A stretch of 64,000 bases of DNA from Halieaceae bacterium UBA5085 (lineage in GTDB: Bacteria > Pseudomonadota > Gammaproteobacteria > Pseudomonadales > Halieaceae): positions 35,021 through 99,020 of the forward strand of contig DIAF01000039.1 of assembly GCA_002414665.1 (NCBI GenBank). The letters run 5' to 3'. Both the position numbers and the translations under genes were made by a program. The notes under the pieces were generated by a model. That model was not told the DNA's origin and searched no databases. It saw nothing but the letters and a program-made list of their open reading frames with translations. Positions 8,918-19,517 of this stretch are shown one piece after another. The number at the start of each line of letters is the position of its first letter. Within the stretch, counting starts at the first letter, position 1.

Positions 8918-9346
8918 TTAGATGTTCAATGCTTGCGGCTGCTGGGCGGTGTGCGGATGCTCTGCGCCCGCGTACACCTTCAGCTTCTTGAACATGGCGC
9001 GACCCAGCGGATTGCGGGGCAGCATGCCCTTCACCGCGGTCTGCAGCACACGTTCAGGCGCCTTGTCGATCAGCTTCTCGAACGAGATGGACTTGATGCC
9101 GCCGATGAACCCCGTGTGGTGGTGGTACATCTTGTCTTTGGCCTTGGCGCCGGTCACGTGGATTTTTTCCGCATTAATCACCACGATGTAATCACCCGTA
9201 TCGACGTGCGGTGTGTACTCAGCCTTGTGCTTGCCGCGCAAGCGGTGAGCGATTTCGCTGGCCAGACGCCCGAGGGTCTTGCCTGACGCATCGACGACAA
9301 ACCAGTCGTGGCGCACGTCTTCGGCTTTGGCACTGAAAGTTTTCAT
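8918..9346 (-). CDS. rplM: 50S ribosomal protein L13
   Basis: A 142-residue L13. I use the ATG at 9346 ([11 protein letters not shown]), which matches the family N-terminus; an in-frame start nine codons upstream would fall in the leader. Signatures include [32 protein letters not shown] and the [10 protein letters not shown] block. A GAGG ribosome site sits about 11 nt upstream. In E. coli L13 represses its own operon through the mRNA leader; a palindrome in this leader could do the same here. Confidence 0.97.
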   Translation of the reverse strand: MKTFSAKAEDVRHDWFVVDASGKTLGRLASEIAHRLRGKHKAEYTPHVDTGDYIVVINAEKIHVTGAKAKDKMYHHHTGFIGGIKSISFEKLIDKAPERVLQTAVKGMLPRNPLGRAMFKKLKVYAGAEHPHTAQQPQALNI

Positions 9347-9359
9347 GAATAAACGCCTC

Positions 9360-9373
9360 TTGGAGGGCTCCAA
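9360..9373 (-). promoter_or_regulatory. perfect 14-bp palindrome in the rplM leader
   Basis: TTGGAG-GG-CTCCAA forms a perfect inverted repeat between the rplM promoter and its ribosome site. In RNA it would be a small hairpin about 13 nt before the start codon. L13 is known to bind its own leader in E. coli; linking this hairpin to such control is inference only. Confidence 0.35.
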
Positions 9374-9387
9374 TTTCGAGAGCGCGA

Positions 9388-9416
9388 ATACTACTGCTTC
9401 GCACCCGGCTTTTCAA
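9388..9416 (-). promoter_or_regulatory. sigma70-type promoter of rplM-rpsI
   Basis: On the minus strand TTGAAA (9416-9411) and TAGTAT (9393-9388) are 17 bp apart, a near-consensus pair. Transcription would start around 9381, about 35 nt before the rplM ATG. Confidence 0.65.
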
Positions 9417-9459
9417 GCACCGCTGAAAATAATCTGTCGCCGGGCAGAGTCACTCGCGC

Positions 9460-10560
9460 TCAGGGTCGGTGCTCCCTGGCGAGATAGTCGTGAGACTGCA
9501 TTTCCTGCAAACGGGACACGGTTCGCTGGAACTCGAACCGCAAGCGGTGGCCATCATACAGGTCCAGCAGCTGCCTGTCAGCAGCCATTACCAGCTTTAC
9601 GTTGCGATCGTAAAACTCATCGACCAGGTTAATGAAGCGGCGCGCAGCATCATCATTGCCGACGCCCAGTGCCGGCACGCCGGACAGCACCACCGCATGG
9701 AACTCACGGGCGAGCTCGATATAGTCGTTCTGTGAGCGCGGCCCCTCACACAGCTCGGCGAAGTCAAACCAGACCACATCATCGGCCACGCTGCGCGTGC
9801 GAATGGCGCGGCCATTGATCTGCAGGCTGGCGCCCTCGGTCGCGGCATGCGGCGCCAGCCGCTCGAAGCTCTGGCGCAGACTGACGTCCGCCTCCGCATC
9901 CAGCGGGTAGTGATAAAGCTCGGCCCTTTCCAGCGTACGCAGTCGATAATCCACGCCGGCATCCACATTCACCACCTGTGTATGCTGCTCGATCAGCGCG
10001 ATGGCGGGCAGGAATCGCTGCCGCTGGAGACCGTTCAGATACAGCCGGGATGGCTCGATATTGGAGGTGGCCACCAGCGTCACACCGCGCGCGAAGAGCG
10101 CCTCCATCAGACCGCCCAGAATCATGGCATCCGCGATGTCGGTGACGAAGAACTCATCGAAACACACCACACGGGCATCGGCGGCGAGATGCTCCGCCAC
10201 CTGCTGCAGTGGATTTTTCTCACCCGCCAGCTGCTTCAGTTCAGCGTGCACGCGCTGCATGAAACGGTGGAAATGCACACGCAACTTGCGTTCGAATGGC
10301 AGGCAATCAAAGAATGTGTCCATCAGATAGGTCTTGCCGCGACCCACCCCACCCCAAAGGTACAGGCCACGCTCCGGCGCAGCAGGACGGCGCCGCCACC
10401 ACTGCCACCACACTGAGCGTCGCTGTTCCTGTTGCACCAGGCGCTCAAACACATCCTGCAACAGACGCACAGCCGCCTCCTGCGCAGGGTCACGGGAAAA
10501 CCCCGGCTGCTGCAAATCCGCCTGGTAGCGCTCCCAGGGAGTCTGTTGCGCTGCACTCAC
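9460..10560 (-). CDS. zapE: cell division ATPase ZapE (AFG1 family)
   Basis: AAA-type ATPase that binds FtsZ and destabilises Z-rings; homologous to yeast Afg1. I start at GTG 10560 (VSAAQQTPWERY), giving 366 residues, because the open frame upstream of it has no family similarity and runs into the opposite-strand zapG. Walker A is GGVGRGKT (70-77) and Walker B is VVCFDEFFVTDI (about 131-142); a TSN motif follows (VATSNIEPSRLY). In Pseudomonas and E. coli zapE also sits beside rplM. Confidence 0.92.
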   Translation of the reverse strand: MSAAQQTPWERYQADLQQPGFSRDPAQEAAVRLLQDVFERLVQQEQRRSVWWQWWRRRPAAPERGLYLWGGVGRGKTYLMDTFFDCLPFERKLRVHFHRFMQRVHAELKQLAGEKNPLQQVAEHLAADARVVCFDEFFVTDIADAMILGGLMEALFARGVTLVATSNIEPSRLYLNGLQRQRFLPAIALIEQHTQVVNVDAGVDYRLRTLERAELYHYPLDAEADVSLRQSFERLAPHAATEGASLQINGRAIRTRSVADDVVWFDFAELCEGPRSQNDYIELAREFHAVVLSGVPALGVGNDDAARRFINLVDEFYDRNVKLVMAADRQLLDLYDGHRLRFEFQRTVSRLQEMQSHDYLAREHRP

Positions 10561-10713
10561 GCCGCTGTCCGGCCTCTTGTAGATGGGAAAACTGGCGGCA
10601 CACTCTATCCATGCGGCGAGGCCTTGGCAACGCTTTCGCCCGACCCGCGCTAGAGTCCCCCGCAGATTGCGGTATACTCCACACTGCCCCACCCGCCGCA
10701 AAGAGGAAACCCT

Positions 10714-11172
10714 GTGTACAGTTTGACGATTCTGATAGTCACCGGCGCCATCACTCTGCTCGTGGGCGGCGCCATCGGCCTGCTGCTTGGACGTCGCCTG
10801 TCTGCAGACGGCCAGCGGCTGCGCGACACGGAGCGCAAACTGGACCATATGACCCAGGACAAACGGGCCTATGAGAACGAGGTGGTTGAGCATTTCACGC
10901 AGACCGCGAAGCTGCTGAACACCCTGACCGACAGCTACCGAAATGTCCACAATCATCTTGCCGCGGGCGCGGAAACCCTGTGTCAGGACAAGGGTCCGGT
11001 ATCTCTGGAGCGCTTGCAGGGCGGCGCCGAGGACGACGCCGAAATTCCTGCACACCTGGCACAAATCCAGCCGCCCCTGGACTACGCGCCGAAAACCTCT
11101 CCGGGTGAAAAGGGCATGCTCAACGAGGAATTCGGCATCGAGCGACAGCCAAAACCCGCCCAGGATCGCTGA
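10714..11172 (+). CDS. zapG: cell division protein ZapG / YhcB (DUF1043)
   Basis: A 152-residue inner-membrane protein. One N-terminal transmembrane helix (about 5-27, ending GLLLGRRL) is followed by a coiled coil (about 35-75) and a disordered Pro/Glu-rich tail, the DUF1043 layout; the NHLAAGAETLC segment is typical. E. coli YhcB takes part in envelope synthesis and division. It starts with GTG preceded by AGAGGA, and a good -10 box (TATACT, 10673-10678) lies upstream. It is divergent from zapE. Confidence 0.88.
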   Translation: MYSLTILIVTGAITLLVGGAIGLLLGRRLSADGQRLRDTERKLDHMTQDKRAYENEVVEHFTQTAKLLNTLTDSYRNVHNHLAAGAETLCQDKGPVSLERLQGGAEDDAEIPAHLAQIQPPLDYAPKTSPGEKGMLNEEFGIERQPKPAQDR

Positions 11173-11183
11173 CGCGACTTCAT

Positions 11184-11945
11184 TTACACCGGATTATCAA
11201 TATCGATAAACCGGTGCTCCAGACCGAATTCCGCGGCGAGATGCTCCCCGAGAGCCTGCACACCATAGCGCTCCGTGGCGTGGTGCCCCGCCGCTACAAA
11301 ATGGATCCCCTCCTCCCGCGCGATGTGCACGGTGGGCTCGGAGACCTCGCCGGTGAGAAACAGGTCCGCACCCGCCGCCACCGCTTGCCCGATATACGAC
11401 TGGGCAGCACCTGTACACCAGGCAATCCGCCGGACTGACTGTGCAGGGTTCCCCACGTGCAGAGGTCTGCGCCCGGTGAACTGCGCGATGTCATCAAGCA
11501 GCTCCCCCACCGTGCGCAGTGCGGGCAGGCGGCCGATATTGCCCACGGCTGCAGCGTCGCCGGGGTCCAGGGGCTGCACGTCGATCATGCCCAGCAGGGC
11601 ACCCAGCCGGGCATTATTTCCCAGGTCGGGGTGGGCATCGAGTGGCAGGTGGTAGGCCAACAGGCTGATATCGTGTGCCAGCAGCGTGGCCAACCGCCGG
11701 CGTTTCATGCCCACCACAGGCTCCGCCTCGCCGCGCCAGAAGTATCCATGGTGCACCAGAATGGCATCCGCCCGTTGTTCGACTGCCGCCTCCAACAGGG
11801 CCTGGCACGCGGTGACGCCGCTGACCAGGCAATGTACCTCGGCGCGCCCCTCCACTTGCAGGCCATTGGGGCAGTAGTCGCGAAAGCGCGCAACATCCAG
11901 TAGTTGATCAATGTGGCGCACCAGTTCTAGCAAGGGGACAGGCAT
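11184..11945 (-). CDS. Nif3-like dinuclear metal center protein (YbgI/DUF34)
   Basis: A 253-residue member of the NIF3/YbgI family, a conserved metal-binding fold whose exact reaction is unsettled (GTP cyclohydrolase I type 2-like). The ATG at 11945 gives the usual N-terminus (PVPLLELVRHIDQLL). Motifs seen are DYCPNGLQVEG, VHHGYFW (64-70) with the metal-binding His pair, and near the C-terminus the GHHATERYG block that completes the site. It converges on zapG (11 bp between stops) and diverges from the DegS-type protease. Confidence 0.88.
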   Translation of the reverse strand: MPVPLLELVRHIDQLLDVARFRDYCPNGLQVEGRAEVHCLVSGVTACQALLEAAVEQRADAILVHHGYFWRGEAEPVVGMKRRRLATLLAHDISLLAYHLPLDAHPDLGNNARLGALLGMIDVQPLDPGDAAAVGNIGRLPALRTVGELLDDIAQFTGRRPLHVGNPAQSVRRIAWCTGAAQSYIGQAVAAGADLFLTGEVSEPTVHIAREEGIHFVAAGHHATERYGVQALGEHLAAEFGLEHRFIDIDNPV

Positions 11946-12038
11946 GGCGGTATTCCGGGATTTCTGCGGTTTCGTGGCTGTGGATGCTCCGGCCATCATA
12001 TACAATGGCGCTGCGATTCGACACACGGCCGCCACCTT

Positions 12039-13151
12039 ATGCCCAACAGCCTGCGCTATTTTGTCTGGCCCGCAATTGCCGGCCTGCTGGCGGCCCTGTT
12101 GATTCTGGACCGCTGGGTCCTGCCGCGCAGCGACGCGGGCAATCGCGGTGATACCACCATGAGCTATGCCGCCGCCGTGCGCAGCGCCACTCCCGCGGTT
12201 GTCAACATCTATACGGCAAAGCTGATCCCCACCCGCAACGAAACGCGCCCCGGCGACCTGCTCAACCGGCCGTCAAACAGGGTGCCCGCGCAGCGCCAGC
12301 GGATTGAACGCTCGCTGGGTTCAGGCGTCATCATGACCGCTGAGGGCCATGTTCTTACCAACAACCATGTCATCCACGAAGCCGACGCTATCCAGGTGCT
12401 ATTGCACGACGGGCGCTCGGCGAATGCCGTGGTTGTCGGTACGGACCCCGCCACGGATCTCGCGGTACTGAAAATAAACCTTGAGGACCTGCAACCCATC
12501 ACCCTCGGCAATTCGGATACCGCGCGGGTGGGCGATGTGGTGCTGGCCATTGGCAACCCGCTGGGCTTCGGCCACTCGGTCACCCAGGGCATTGTGTCAG
12601 CGCTGGGCCGCTACGGGCTGCAGCTCTCGGCCTATGAGGATTACATCCAGACCGATGCCATCATTCACCTCGGCAATTCCGGCGGCGCGCTGGTCAATGC
12701 CCGCGGGGAACTGCTGGGCATCAACACACTGATCTACACCGGCGCCGACCAGACCCGGGGCAGCGCGACCGGTATCGGTATCAGCCTGGCCACACCGGTC
12801 AACATGGCCCTGTTTGTGATGGAGGACCTGATTCGCTATGGCGAGGTCATCCGCGGCTGGCTGGGCGTGAGTGTGGCGCCCGTGCGCGGGCTGGATGAAC
12901 GCCGGCCAGGCATGCAGCTGCTTGAGGTGACGGCAATGGCAGAGGACAGCCCTGCACAGCGGGCGGGCATCCAGGTACGCGACATCATTACCCACATCGA
13001 TGGAGAGCCGGTACAGGACGGGCGCATTACAATGCACCGCATCGCGCAACTGCGTCCGGGAGACAACATCGATATCACCGTGCAGCGCAACCAGCAATCC
13101 ATCGACCTGCGGGCCATCGTCGGCACGCTGCGGCACTCGCCCACGATCTAG
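12039..13151 (+). CDS. degS: membrane-anchored periplasmic serine protease DegS/AlgW
   Basis: Site-1 protease that starts the sigmaE (AlgU) envelope-stress cascade by cutting the anti-sigma factor. The 370 residues comprise an N-terminal membrane anchor (about 8-25), a trypsin-like domain with catalytic triad H110 (NNHV), D140 (DLAVL) and S214 (GNSGG), and a single PDZ domain (about 270-360). One PDZ plus an uncleaved anchor separates DegS/AlgW from DegP-type proteases. In Pseudomonas algW lies by the hisG-hisD genes, as here, though hisC is not between them in this window. Confidence 0.93.
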   Translation: MPNSLRYFVWPAIAGLLAALLILDRWVLPRSDAGNRGDTTMSYAAAVRSATPAVVNIYTAKLIPTRNETRPGDLLNRPSNRVPAQRQRIERSLGSGVIMTAEGHVLTNNHVIHEADAIQVLLHDGRSANAVVVGTDPATDLAVLKINLEDLQPITLGNSDTARVGDVVLAIGNPLGFGHSVTQGIVSALGRYGLQLSAYEDYIQTDAIIHLGNSGGALVNARGELLGINTLIYTGADQTRGSATGIGISLATPVNMALFVMEDLIRYGEVIRGWLGVSVAPVRGLDERRPGMQLLEVTAMAEDSPAQRAGIQVRDIITHIDGEPVQDGRITMHRIAQLRPGDNIDITVQRNQQSIDLRAIVGTLRHSPTI

Positions 13152-13161
13152 CCAGAGGCCG

Positions 13162-14457
13162 TCAGTCGTCGCGCAGGCGCAGCTCCGCACTGCGGGCGTG
13201 GGCGGTCAACTGTTCGCCGCGGGCCAGAGTCGATGCAACCCGCCCCAGCGTTTGCACACCGGCCTCACTGCACATGATCAACGAACTGCGCTTCTGGAAA
13301 TCGTAGACACCCAACGGAGAGAAAAAACGCGCTGTGCGTGACGTGGGCAGCACATGATTGGGCCCGGCACAGTAATCTCCAAGGCTTTCGGAGGTATAGG
13401 CGCCCATGAAAATGGCACCTGCGTGCCTGATCCGGGGCAGCAGCGCTTCAGGGTCGGCGACGGACAGCTCGAGATGTTCCGGCGCGAGGCGATTGCAGAG
13501 CGCGACGGCCTCCTCGAGGTCACGGGTGAGAATAAGAGCACCGCGACCGGTGAGTGACGCGCGAATGATCTCTGACCGCTCCATGGAAGGCAGCAGGCGT
13601 TCGATACTTTCCGCCACCCGCGCGATATAGTCCGCATCGGGGCAAAGCAGCAGCGACTGGGCGTTTTCATCATGTTCAGCCTGCGAAAACAAATCCATCG
13701 CCACCCAATCCGGATCGGTGCTGCCGTCGCAGACAATAAGTATTTCCGATGGACCGGCGATCATGTCGATGCCCACCCGGCCAAACACCTGGCGCTTGGC
13801 GGTCGCCACGTAGATGTTGCCGGGGCCGACAATCTTGTCCACCGCCGGCACCGTCGCCGTACCGTAAGCCAGCGCTGCGACCGCCTGTGCGCCACCCAGC
13901 GTGAAAACGCGATTCACGCCGGCGATGGCGGCCGCGGCCAGCACGAGGTCATTCAATTCACCATCCGGCGCGGGAACAACCATCACAATCTCGTCCACCC
14001 CCGCCACCCTTGCGGGCAGGGCGTTCATCAGCACTGAAGAGGGATAGCTCGCCTTGCCGCCCGGCACGTAGATACCAACCCGCTCCAGCGCAGTAATCTG
14101 CTGACCGAGCAGATTGCCCTCCTCGTCCCGATACTGCCAACTGGCCTGCCGCTGGTGCTCGTGATAGCTGCGCACCCGCGCGGCAGCCTGCTCCAGAGCC
14201 AGTCGCTGTGGCCGGGGAATCGAGTTCAGCGCCTGCTGCAGGCGCTCCGGTGGGACCTCCAGCTGCGCCGCCGTGGCAATTTGACGCCGATCAAAGCGCG
14301 CGGTGTATTCCAGCAGCGCGTCATCGCCGCGCTGGCGCACCGCAGCGATAATCTCCGCAACGGCCGTTTCTACAGCGGCATCCAACCCCTCTTCCCAGGC
14401 TGTCAGGGCATCCAGACTCTGGTCGAAGTCTGCGCTGCGGGTATCAAGACGCCGCAC
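13162..14457 (-). CDS. hisD: histidinol dehydrogenase HisD
   Basis: Zinc- and NAD-dependent enzyme that oxidises L-histidinol twice to histidine, the last step of the pathway. The start GTG at 14457 ([11 protein letters not shown]) begins 1 base after the hisG stop and gives 431 residues, the normal size; a longer in-frame extension would overlap hisG. Conserved blocks include [48 protein letters not shown] and [14 protein letters not shown]. It is translationally coupled to hisG. Confidence 0.95.
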   Translation of the reverse strand: MRRLDTRSADFDQSLDALTAWEEGLDAAVETAVAEIIAAVRQRGDDALLEYTARFDRRQIATAAQLEVPPERLQQALNSIPRPQRLALEQAAARVRSYHEHQRQASWQYRDEEGNLLGQQITALERVGIYVPGGKASYPSSVLMNALPARVAGVDEIVMVVPAPDGELNDLVLAAAAIAGVNRVFTLGGAQAVAALAYGTATVPAVDKIVGPGNIYVATAKRQVFGRVGIDMIAGPSEILIVCDGSTDPDWVAMDLFSQAEHDENAQSLLLCPDADYIARVAESIERLLPSMERSEIIRASLTGRGALILTRDLEEAVALCNRLAPEHLELSVADPEALLPRIRHAGAIFMGAYTSESLGDYCAGPNHVLPTSRTARFFSPLGVYDFQKRSSLIMCSEAGVQTLGRVASTLARGEQLTAHARSAELRLRDD

Positions 14458-14458
14458 T

Positions 14459-15094
14459 TCAGTCGACCTCCGCCGCCGCCGCGAGGCGTTCGACCAGTTC
14501 ATGGACCACGCCATACCGGGCCCGCATGGCAGCTTTGTTGACGATGAGGCGGGAGCTGATCCGGGCGATTTCGTCCAGTGGCTCCATGCCATTGGCCCGC
14601 AGCGTATTACCGGTGTCGACGATGTCGACGATCAAATCTGCCAGATCCATCATCGGCGCCAGTTCCATGGCCCCATACAGCTTGATCACATCGGCATGGA
14701 TGCCCTGCGCTGCGAAGTGTCGCCGGGCAATATTGACGAACTTGGTGGCCACGCGAACACGTGCACCCGAGGCAGACCAGCCGACGGGACCTGCGGTCAT
14801 CAGGCGGCAGCGGGCAATCCCGAGGTCCAGCGGCTCATAAAGCCCCTCGGCGCCGTGTTCCAGCAGAATGTCCTTACCCACCACCCCGAGGTCGGCCGCG
14901 CCGTGGCGCACATAGGTGGGCACATCAGTACCGCGAATCACGACCAGCTGAATATCGGCCCGGGTTGTGGCGAAAATCAGCTTGCGGCTGCTGTGAACGT
15001 CCTCCAGCGGCTCGATCCCCGCCCTGGCAAGCAATGGCAGGGTTTCCTGCAGTATGCGGCCTTTCGTCAAGGCCATGGTCAAAGGTTGTGCCAT
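14459..15094 (-). CDS. hisG: ATP phosphoribosyltransferase, short form (HisG-S)
   Basis: First enzyme of histidine synthesis, joining ATP and PRPP. Length is 211 residues, the short form that lacks the C-terminal regulatory domain and needs the separate subunit HisZ; no hisZ is in this window. Start at 15094 ([14 protein letters not shown]) fits the family. The PRPP-binding loop is in [14 protein letters not shown] (about residues 150-165). The stop lies one base before the hisD GTG. The gene sits 8 bp behind murA. Confidence 0.93.
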   Translation of the reverse strand: MAQPLTMALTKGRILQETLPLLARAGIEPLEDVHSSRKLIFATTRADIQLVVIRGTDVPTYVRHGAADLGVVGKDILLEHGAEGLYEPLDLGIARCRLMTAGPVGWSASGARVRVATKFVNIARRHFAAQGIHADVIKLYGAMELAPMMDLADLIVDIVDTGNTLRANGMEPLDEIARISSRLIVNKAAMRARYGVVHELVERLAAAAEVD

Positions 15095-15102
15095 AGCGGA
15101 CC

Positions 15103-16630
<1,528 letters not shown>

Positions 16631-16727
16631 ATTCTTTCCCCAAAACAAGCCGCGTTGGCGCAAGGCGCCGCATTCTAGGTGAATCGAGGCTCAGTGGCGA
16701 GCGCTGCGACAGGCGAGCCTGGCCACT

Positions 16728-17390
16728 TCAGCTCTGTATATCCACCGCTGACCACTGTGCGATCACTGTGTCCAGATCACCGCCGTATTTGCGCGCGGAG
16801 GCCTCGAACTGGCTGCGGTAAATCTCCCCCAAGTTGACGTTCTCGATCACGAGGTTGCGCAGTTTCCATTGACCATCGCGATCGCGCCCCATGTGATACA
16901 CCAGCACGTAGGGCTCGGCGCCGCTGTTGTAGATGAGCTGCCGGACCGCGGCCCGGGGACCTGCGGACTCTTCTTCGCTGAGGTCGGGGACTTCGATTCT
17001 GGAGCCACCAAAGGCCAGCAGACCCTTGCCGTAGGTACGTACCAAACCCTCACGCATGACTTCCGTGAAGCGCTCGAGCTGATCGCGCAGCTGGTCGCGA
17101 CCAGCGCCGTCCAGGGAACGGTAACGCTCCACACTGGCATAAGGGCCCATTACGCCGCGGGCAAAGCCGCGGAAATCCACCACGTCGTCCAGGATATCCT
17201 GCAAGGTGTCGTAGAAACGCTCGGGCTCGGTATCCAAATAGCCCTCGGCCTCGCTGACGGCAGACATCACCTGATCGGTCGCCTGCCTCACCACCTCGTG
17301 CGCACCGAGCGGTGCAGCCGGCTCAGTCGCCTGTACGTTAAGCGCCACAACCATAAGCAGGGTTGCAGCCCATTGCAGCAATTGGGTCAT
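16728..17390 (-). CDS. mlaC: phospholipid-binding protein MlaC (Ttg2D family), orphan
   Basis: Periplasmic shuttle that carries phospholipids between the outer-membrane MlaA and the inner-membrane MlaFEDB transporter. Start at 17390 (MTQLLQWAATLL) gives a 220-residue precursor with a signal peptide cleaved near VQA-TEP (about 21). The mature part holds the Tol_Tol_Ttg2 pattern: FARGVMG, RDQLRDQLERFTEVM, SGAEPYVLVYHM and WKLRNLVIENVNLGEIYRSQF. The usual upstream mlaF, mlaE and mlaD and downstream mlaB are absent: its upstream neighbour is directly the divergent yrbG. Confidence 0.88.
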   Translation of the reverse strand: MTQLLQWAATLLMVVALNVQATEPAAPLGAHEVVRQATDQVMSAVSEAEGYLDTEPERFYDTLQDILDDVVDFRGFARGVMGPYASVERYRSLDGAGRDQLRDQLERFTEVMREGLVRTYGKGLLAFGGSRIEVPDLSEEESAGPRAAVRQLIYNSGAEPYVLVYHMGRDRDGQWKLRNLVIENVNLGEIYRSQFEASARKYGGDLDTVIAQWSAVDIQS

Positions 17391-17546
17391 ACCTTGTCCT
17401 TGAATGTCATTACATGCCGGTCGGCGCTCTGTATACTGCGCTTCCACAACCCCTGTGCCGAGAGCTGCCACGGCGTTCGACACCGCCGCGCCGGCAACAG
17501 TTCCATGGCTGTGGGGGCCGCCTACTTTAACAGGAATTGCGCTTTT

Positions 17547-18524
17547 ATGCTGTTAGCAACAGCTGCCATTGTCATCGGCTTCCTGATTCTGATCTGGAGC
17601 GCTGACGTGTTCATCGCGGGGGCGGCGTCACTGGCAGCAAACCTCGGCATGTCACCGATTGTCATCGGTTTGACCATTGTTTCGATTGGCACCTCTGCGC
17701 CGGAGATTCTCGTTTCGCTGACCGCAGCGGTAACCGGTGCCGGGGCACTCGCCATTGGCAACGCTCTGGGCTCCAACATCGCCAACATCGGCCTTGTGCT
17801 CGGAGTAACGCTGCTGATTGCGCCACTGAAGGTGCACCCCGGCTGCATGCGGCGCGAGCTGCCCACCTTGCTGCTGGTCACCCTGGGGGCAGCGCTTCTG
17901 CTCATGGACGGGGAGCTGTCGCCGCTCGACGGCATCGTCATGCTGGCGACGCTGGCGATCATCATGACCGCAATGCTGCGCGGTGAAGCTACCGACCCGG
18001 AGCTGCTGCAGGAGGCCTCCGAACTGACCCGCGAGCCCACCCCTCTGGCGACTGCCTGGCTCAGATTCGGTGGCGGCTTGCTGCTACTGGTTGCCAGCTC
18101 GCGCCTGCTGGTGTGGGGCGCCACGGGCATCGCCGAACAACTGGGGGTGTCCGAACTGGTTATCGGCCTGACCATCGTGGCCATCGGCACCAGCCTGCCG
18201 GAACTTGCGGCAACGGTGGCCAGCGCCCTGCGCGGCCACGCGGACATTGCCGTGGGCAACGTTATCGGCTCCAACCTGTTCAACCTGCTCGCGGTTATGG
18301 CCATACCGGGCCTGATTGAAACCCAGACCCTCGACGCTCTGGTGCTGTACCGAGACTACCTCACCATGGCCGGCATGACGTTGCTACTGGCGGCGGCGAT
18401 CTATCTCAGCCGCAGCCGGCACAAATCCGGTACCGAGGGCTACGCTTACATTGGCCGCAGCCTCGGCCTACTGTTACTGGCGGTGTACGGACTGTACTAT
18501 TACTGGCTGTACCGGACCCGCTGA
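17547..18524 (+). CDS. yrbG: calcium/sodium antiporter YrbG (CaCA family)
   Basis: Inner-membrane cation exchanger of 325 residues, the same length as E. coli YrbG. I use the ATG at 17547; the open frame upstream crosses mlaC on the other strand and has no membrane character. The two inverted alpha repeats are plain: GTSAPE (48-53) with GNALGSNIAN (71-80), and GTSLPE (214-219) with GNVIGSNLFN (about 237-246). About ten hydrophobic helices can be counted. It opens the kdsD-kdsC-lptCAB series. Confidence 0.93.
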   Translation: MLLATAAIVIGFLILIWSADVFIAGAASLAANLGMSPIVIGLTIVSIGTSAPEILVSLTAAVTGAGALAIGNALGSNIANIGLVLGVTLLIAPLKVHPGCMRRELPTLLLVTLGAALLLMDGELSPLDGIVMLATLAIIMTAMLRGEATDPELLQEASELTREPTPLATAWLRFGGGLLLLVASSRLLVWGATGIAEQLGVSELVIGLTIVAIGTSLPELAATVASALRGHADIAVGNVIGSNLFNLLAVMAIPGLIETQTLDALVLYRDYLTMAGMTLLLAAAIYLSRSRHKSGTEGYAYIGRSLGLLLLAVYGLYYYWLYRTR

Positions 18525-18538
18525 GCCTGCCGCCCGCC

Positions 18539-19516
18539 ATGCACGCACCTGACCCTACTGCCCACATCGCTTCTGCGCAACGCACGATCCGCATGGAACG
18601 CGATGCCATCGCAGCACTCGAAGCGCGCATCGATGCCAGCTTCGCAGGCGCCTGCGAGCTGCTGCTCACCGTGAAGGGACGCGTGATCGTCACTGGCATG
18701 GGAAAGTCCGGCCATATCGCCAGCAAGATTGCCGCCACGCTGGCAAGCACAGGTACACCCGCGTTTTATGTACATCCGGCGGAGGCAAGCCACGGCGACA
18801 TCGGCATGATCACCGCGGAGGATGCGGTAATTGCCCTTTCCAATAGCGGGCGCTCACCGGAGGTCGTCACGCTGCTGCCGCTACTCAAGCGGCTTGGCAT
18901 ACCGCTGATCAGCATGACCGGCAATCCCGACTCCCCCCTCGCCGAAGCCTCCGACGCCCACCTGAATACGGGCGTAGACACGGAAGCCTGCCCGCTCAAC
19001 CTTGCGCCGACCTCCAGCACGACCACCGCGTTGGTCATGGGTGACGCGCTGGCCATCGCGCTGCTGGAAGCACGGGGTTTCACGGCAGAGGATTTTGCCT
19101 TTTCGCACCCGGGTGGCACGCTGGGCAAAAAACTGCTGCTCAAGGTTGAGGACATCATGTACACCGGGGCGGCGATCCCCCGGGTAACGCCCGCTACGCC
19201 ACTGTCCGCGGCATTGCTGGAGATCAGTCGCAAAGGGCTTGGAATGACCACGGTCACAGGGCCCGAGGATGCACTGGTCGGGATATTCACTGACGGCGAC
19301 CTGAGACGCGCGCTGGACGAGGATGTGGATGTGCGTAACACCCCGATCAGCGAGCTGATGACCCGGGGCGCGAAGACCATCGGCCCCAACATGCTGGCGG
19401 CAGAGGCGCTGCGCATCATGGAAGAGAACAAAATCACCTCCCTCGTGGTGCAACACGAAGACCGCATGGTCGGTGTGGTCCACTTGATGAACCTGCTGCA
19501 TGCGGGTATCGCCTGA
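18539..19516 (+). CDS. kdsD: D-arabinose 5-phosphate isomerase KdsD
   Basis: Converts ribulose 5-phosphate to arabinose 5-phosphate for Kdo and lipopolysaccharide. The 325 residues hold a SIS domain (about 45-180) with GMGKSGHIASKIAATLAS near 53, the NSGRSPE loop and the conserved HPGGTLGKKLL, followed by two CBS domains (about 205-325), starting VEDIMYTG and ISELMTRGAKT. It lies 14 bp after yrbG and 1 bp before kdsC. Confidence 0.95.
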   Translation: MHAPDPTAHIASAQRTIRMERDAIAALEARIDASFAGACELLLTVKGRVIVTGMGKSGHIASKIAATLASTGTPAFYVHPAEASHGDIGMITAEDAVIALSNSGRSPEVVTLLPLLKRLGIPLISMTGNPDSPLAEASDAHLNTGVDTEACPLNLAPTSSTTTALVMGDALAIALLEARGFTAEDFAFSHPGGTLGKKLLLKVEDIMYTGAAIPRVTPATPLSAALLEISRKGLGMTTVTGPEDALVGIFTDGDLRRALDEDVDVRNTPISELMTRGAKTIGPNMLAAEALRIMEENKITSLVVQHEDRMVGVVHLMNLLHAGIA

Positions 19517-19517
19517 T

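Noticed and set aside
10561..11064. Longer zapE start up to 11064
   Set aside because: That part overlaps zapG on the other strand and has no similarity to the AFG1 family; the GTG at 10560 gives the expected length.
16869..17546. N-terminal extension of the yrbG frame by 226 codons
   Set aside because: It runs antisense through mlaC, has no membrane character, and E. coli YrbG is exactly 325 residues, as obtained from ATG 17547.
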